A DNA stretch of 6,681 nucleotides from Candidatus Babeliales bacterium. Its GTDB lineage: Bacteria > Babelota > Babeliae > Babelales > JANWKD01. Under the pieces are notes generated by a model, which saw only the letters and a program-made list of their open reading frames with translations, was not told where the DNA came from and ran no database searches. The position numbers and the translations under genes are program-made. This document shows positions 6,234-6,681 of this stretch, in pieces. Numbering within the stretch: the stretch's first letter is position 1; every line of letters begins with the position of its first letter. The stretch is taken from assembly GCA_025451595.1 (NCBI GenBank), contig JANWKD010000038.1:1-6681 (forward strand), written 5' to 3'.

Positions 6234-6681
6234 CTAAGTTACAAGATCTCTGAAATAATCTACCACGCCAGTTAAGGTCTCTCTAAACTGCATATCTTGA
6301 AGAGAGAAAGTTCGCTTAAAAGATATCTCATAATTGTCTTTGTCAGGGGCCGGTAGTGCGCCTATATCAAGCAATTCGGCACACTGAAATTCGCAAAAAA
6401 CATGTTTTGCTAGCTGTTTTAAAGAAATGGGCTGTCCATGACTGATGTCGATGGTACCTGTTATATTTGATTGTTGTAAAGCTAAAATTGCCGATATCTC
6501 ATCGTAAATATGATGGTACTCTCGAAGCTGTTCTCCAGACGACATTTTAAAAATCGTCTTGGCTTTGAGCGATTGAAACATTTGCCCGAGAAACATAAAT
6601 GGACTAGGGGCTCCGCCGCCATATATTGTATGAAGTCTAATGTGAAGCAACAACGGCCAATCTTGAGAAAATTGGCAAATA
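6234..6681 (-). CDS. NAD-dependent epimerase/dehydratase (extended SDR), C-terminal part
   Basis: The frame is open to the window edge, so the N-terminal NAD-binding half and the catalytic Tyr-x-x-x-Lys lie outside; about 149 residues are visible. An in-frame TTG at 6653 is not a real start, because coding continues upstream as FANFSQDWP. The visible part matches the substrate-binding half of extended short-chain dehydrogenases acting on nucleotide sugars: LLLHIRLHTIYGGG corresponds to the conserved 'R-x-x-x-x-Y-G' region, GEQLREYHHIYDEISAIL to the 'R-x-[YF]-x-x-[IV]-x-D' segment, and TGTIDISHGQPISLKQLAKHVF to the strand-helix that follows. It would supply a modified nucleotide sugar for the transferases downstream. 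The specific reaction (epimerase, reductase or dehydratase) cannot be decided. It ends with TAG 17 bases before the next gene. Confidence 0.82.
   Translation of the reverse strand, partial: ICQFSQDWPLLLHIRLHTIYGGGAPSPFMFLGQMFQSLKAKTIFKMSSGEQLREYHHIYDEISAILALQQSNITGTIDISHGQPISLKQLAKHVFCEFQCAELLDIGALPAPDKDNYEISFKRTFSLQDMQFRETLTGVVDYFRDLVT

Overview
The window looks like the 3' half of a bacterial surface-polysaccharide (O-antigen or LPS-modification type) gene cluster, probably from a Gram-negative, moderately AT-rich proteobacterium. The organism inference rests on family resemblance and gene content only; a gammaproteobacterium is my best guess, with low confidence. No rRNA, tRNA, transposase, CRISPR or phage gene is visible.

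Five genes are packed on the minus strand and read right to left: the C-terminal part of an NAD-dependent sugar epimerase/dehydratase (6681-6234, cut by the window edge); a GtrB/DPM1-like family 2 glycosyltransferase with two C-terminal membrane helices (6216-5194); a class I SAM methyltransferase that starts at a TTG overlapping the previous stop (5197-4511); a large polytopic membrane glycosyltransferase of the GtrII kind with an extracytoplasmic C-terminal tail ending in a discoidin-like domain (best start 4478, stop 2505); and a GT-B (GT4-like) glycosyltransferase with an unusual C-terminal extension (2489-600). Gaps are 32 bases or less, so one transcript is likely. Downstream (603-359) lies what looks like the decayed C-terminal end of a second, different methyltransferase gene. 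Only 3 bases beyond its stop, an AT-rich plus-strand reading frame (2-355) converges on it; its product is unknown and it enters from outside the window.

Working together (inference): the epimerase would make a modified nucleotide sugar, the GtrB-like enzyme would load a sugar onto undecaprenyl phosphate at the cytoplasmic face, the GtrII-like membrane enzyme would use the lipid-linked sugar on the periplasmic side, and the GT4-like enzyme and methyltransferase would extend or cap the glycan. Most of this is a familiar pathway. The parts worth a second look are the discoidin-like tail on the membrane transferase, the GT4-like enzyme with substituted EX7E positions and a duplicated C-terminal motif, the broken methyltransferase, and the drop in GC at the left end that suggests the cluster was assembled from pieces of different origin.
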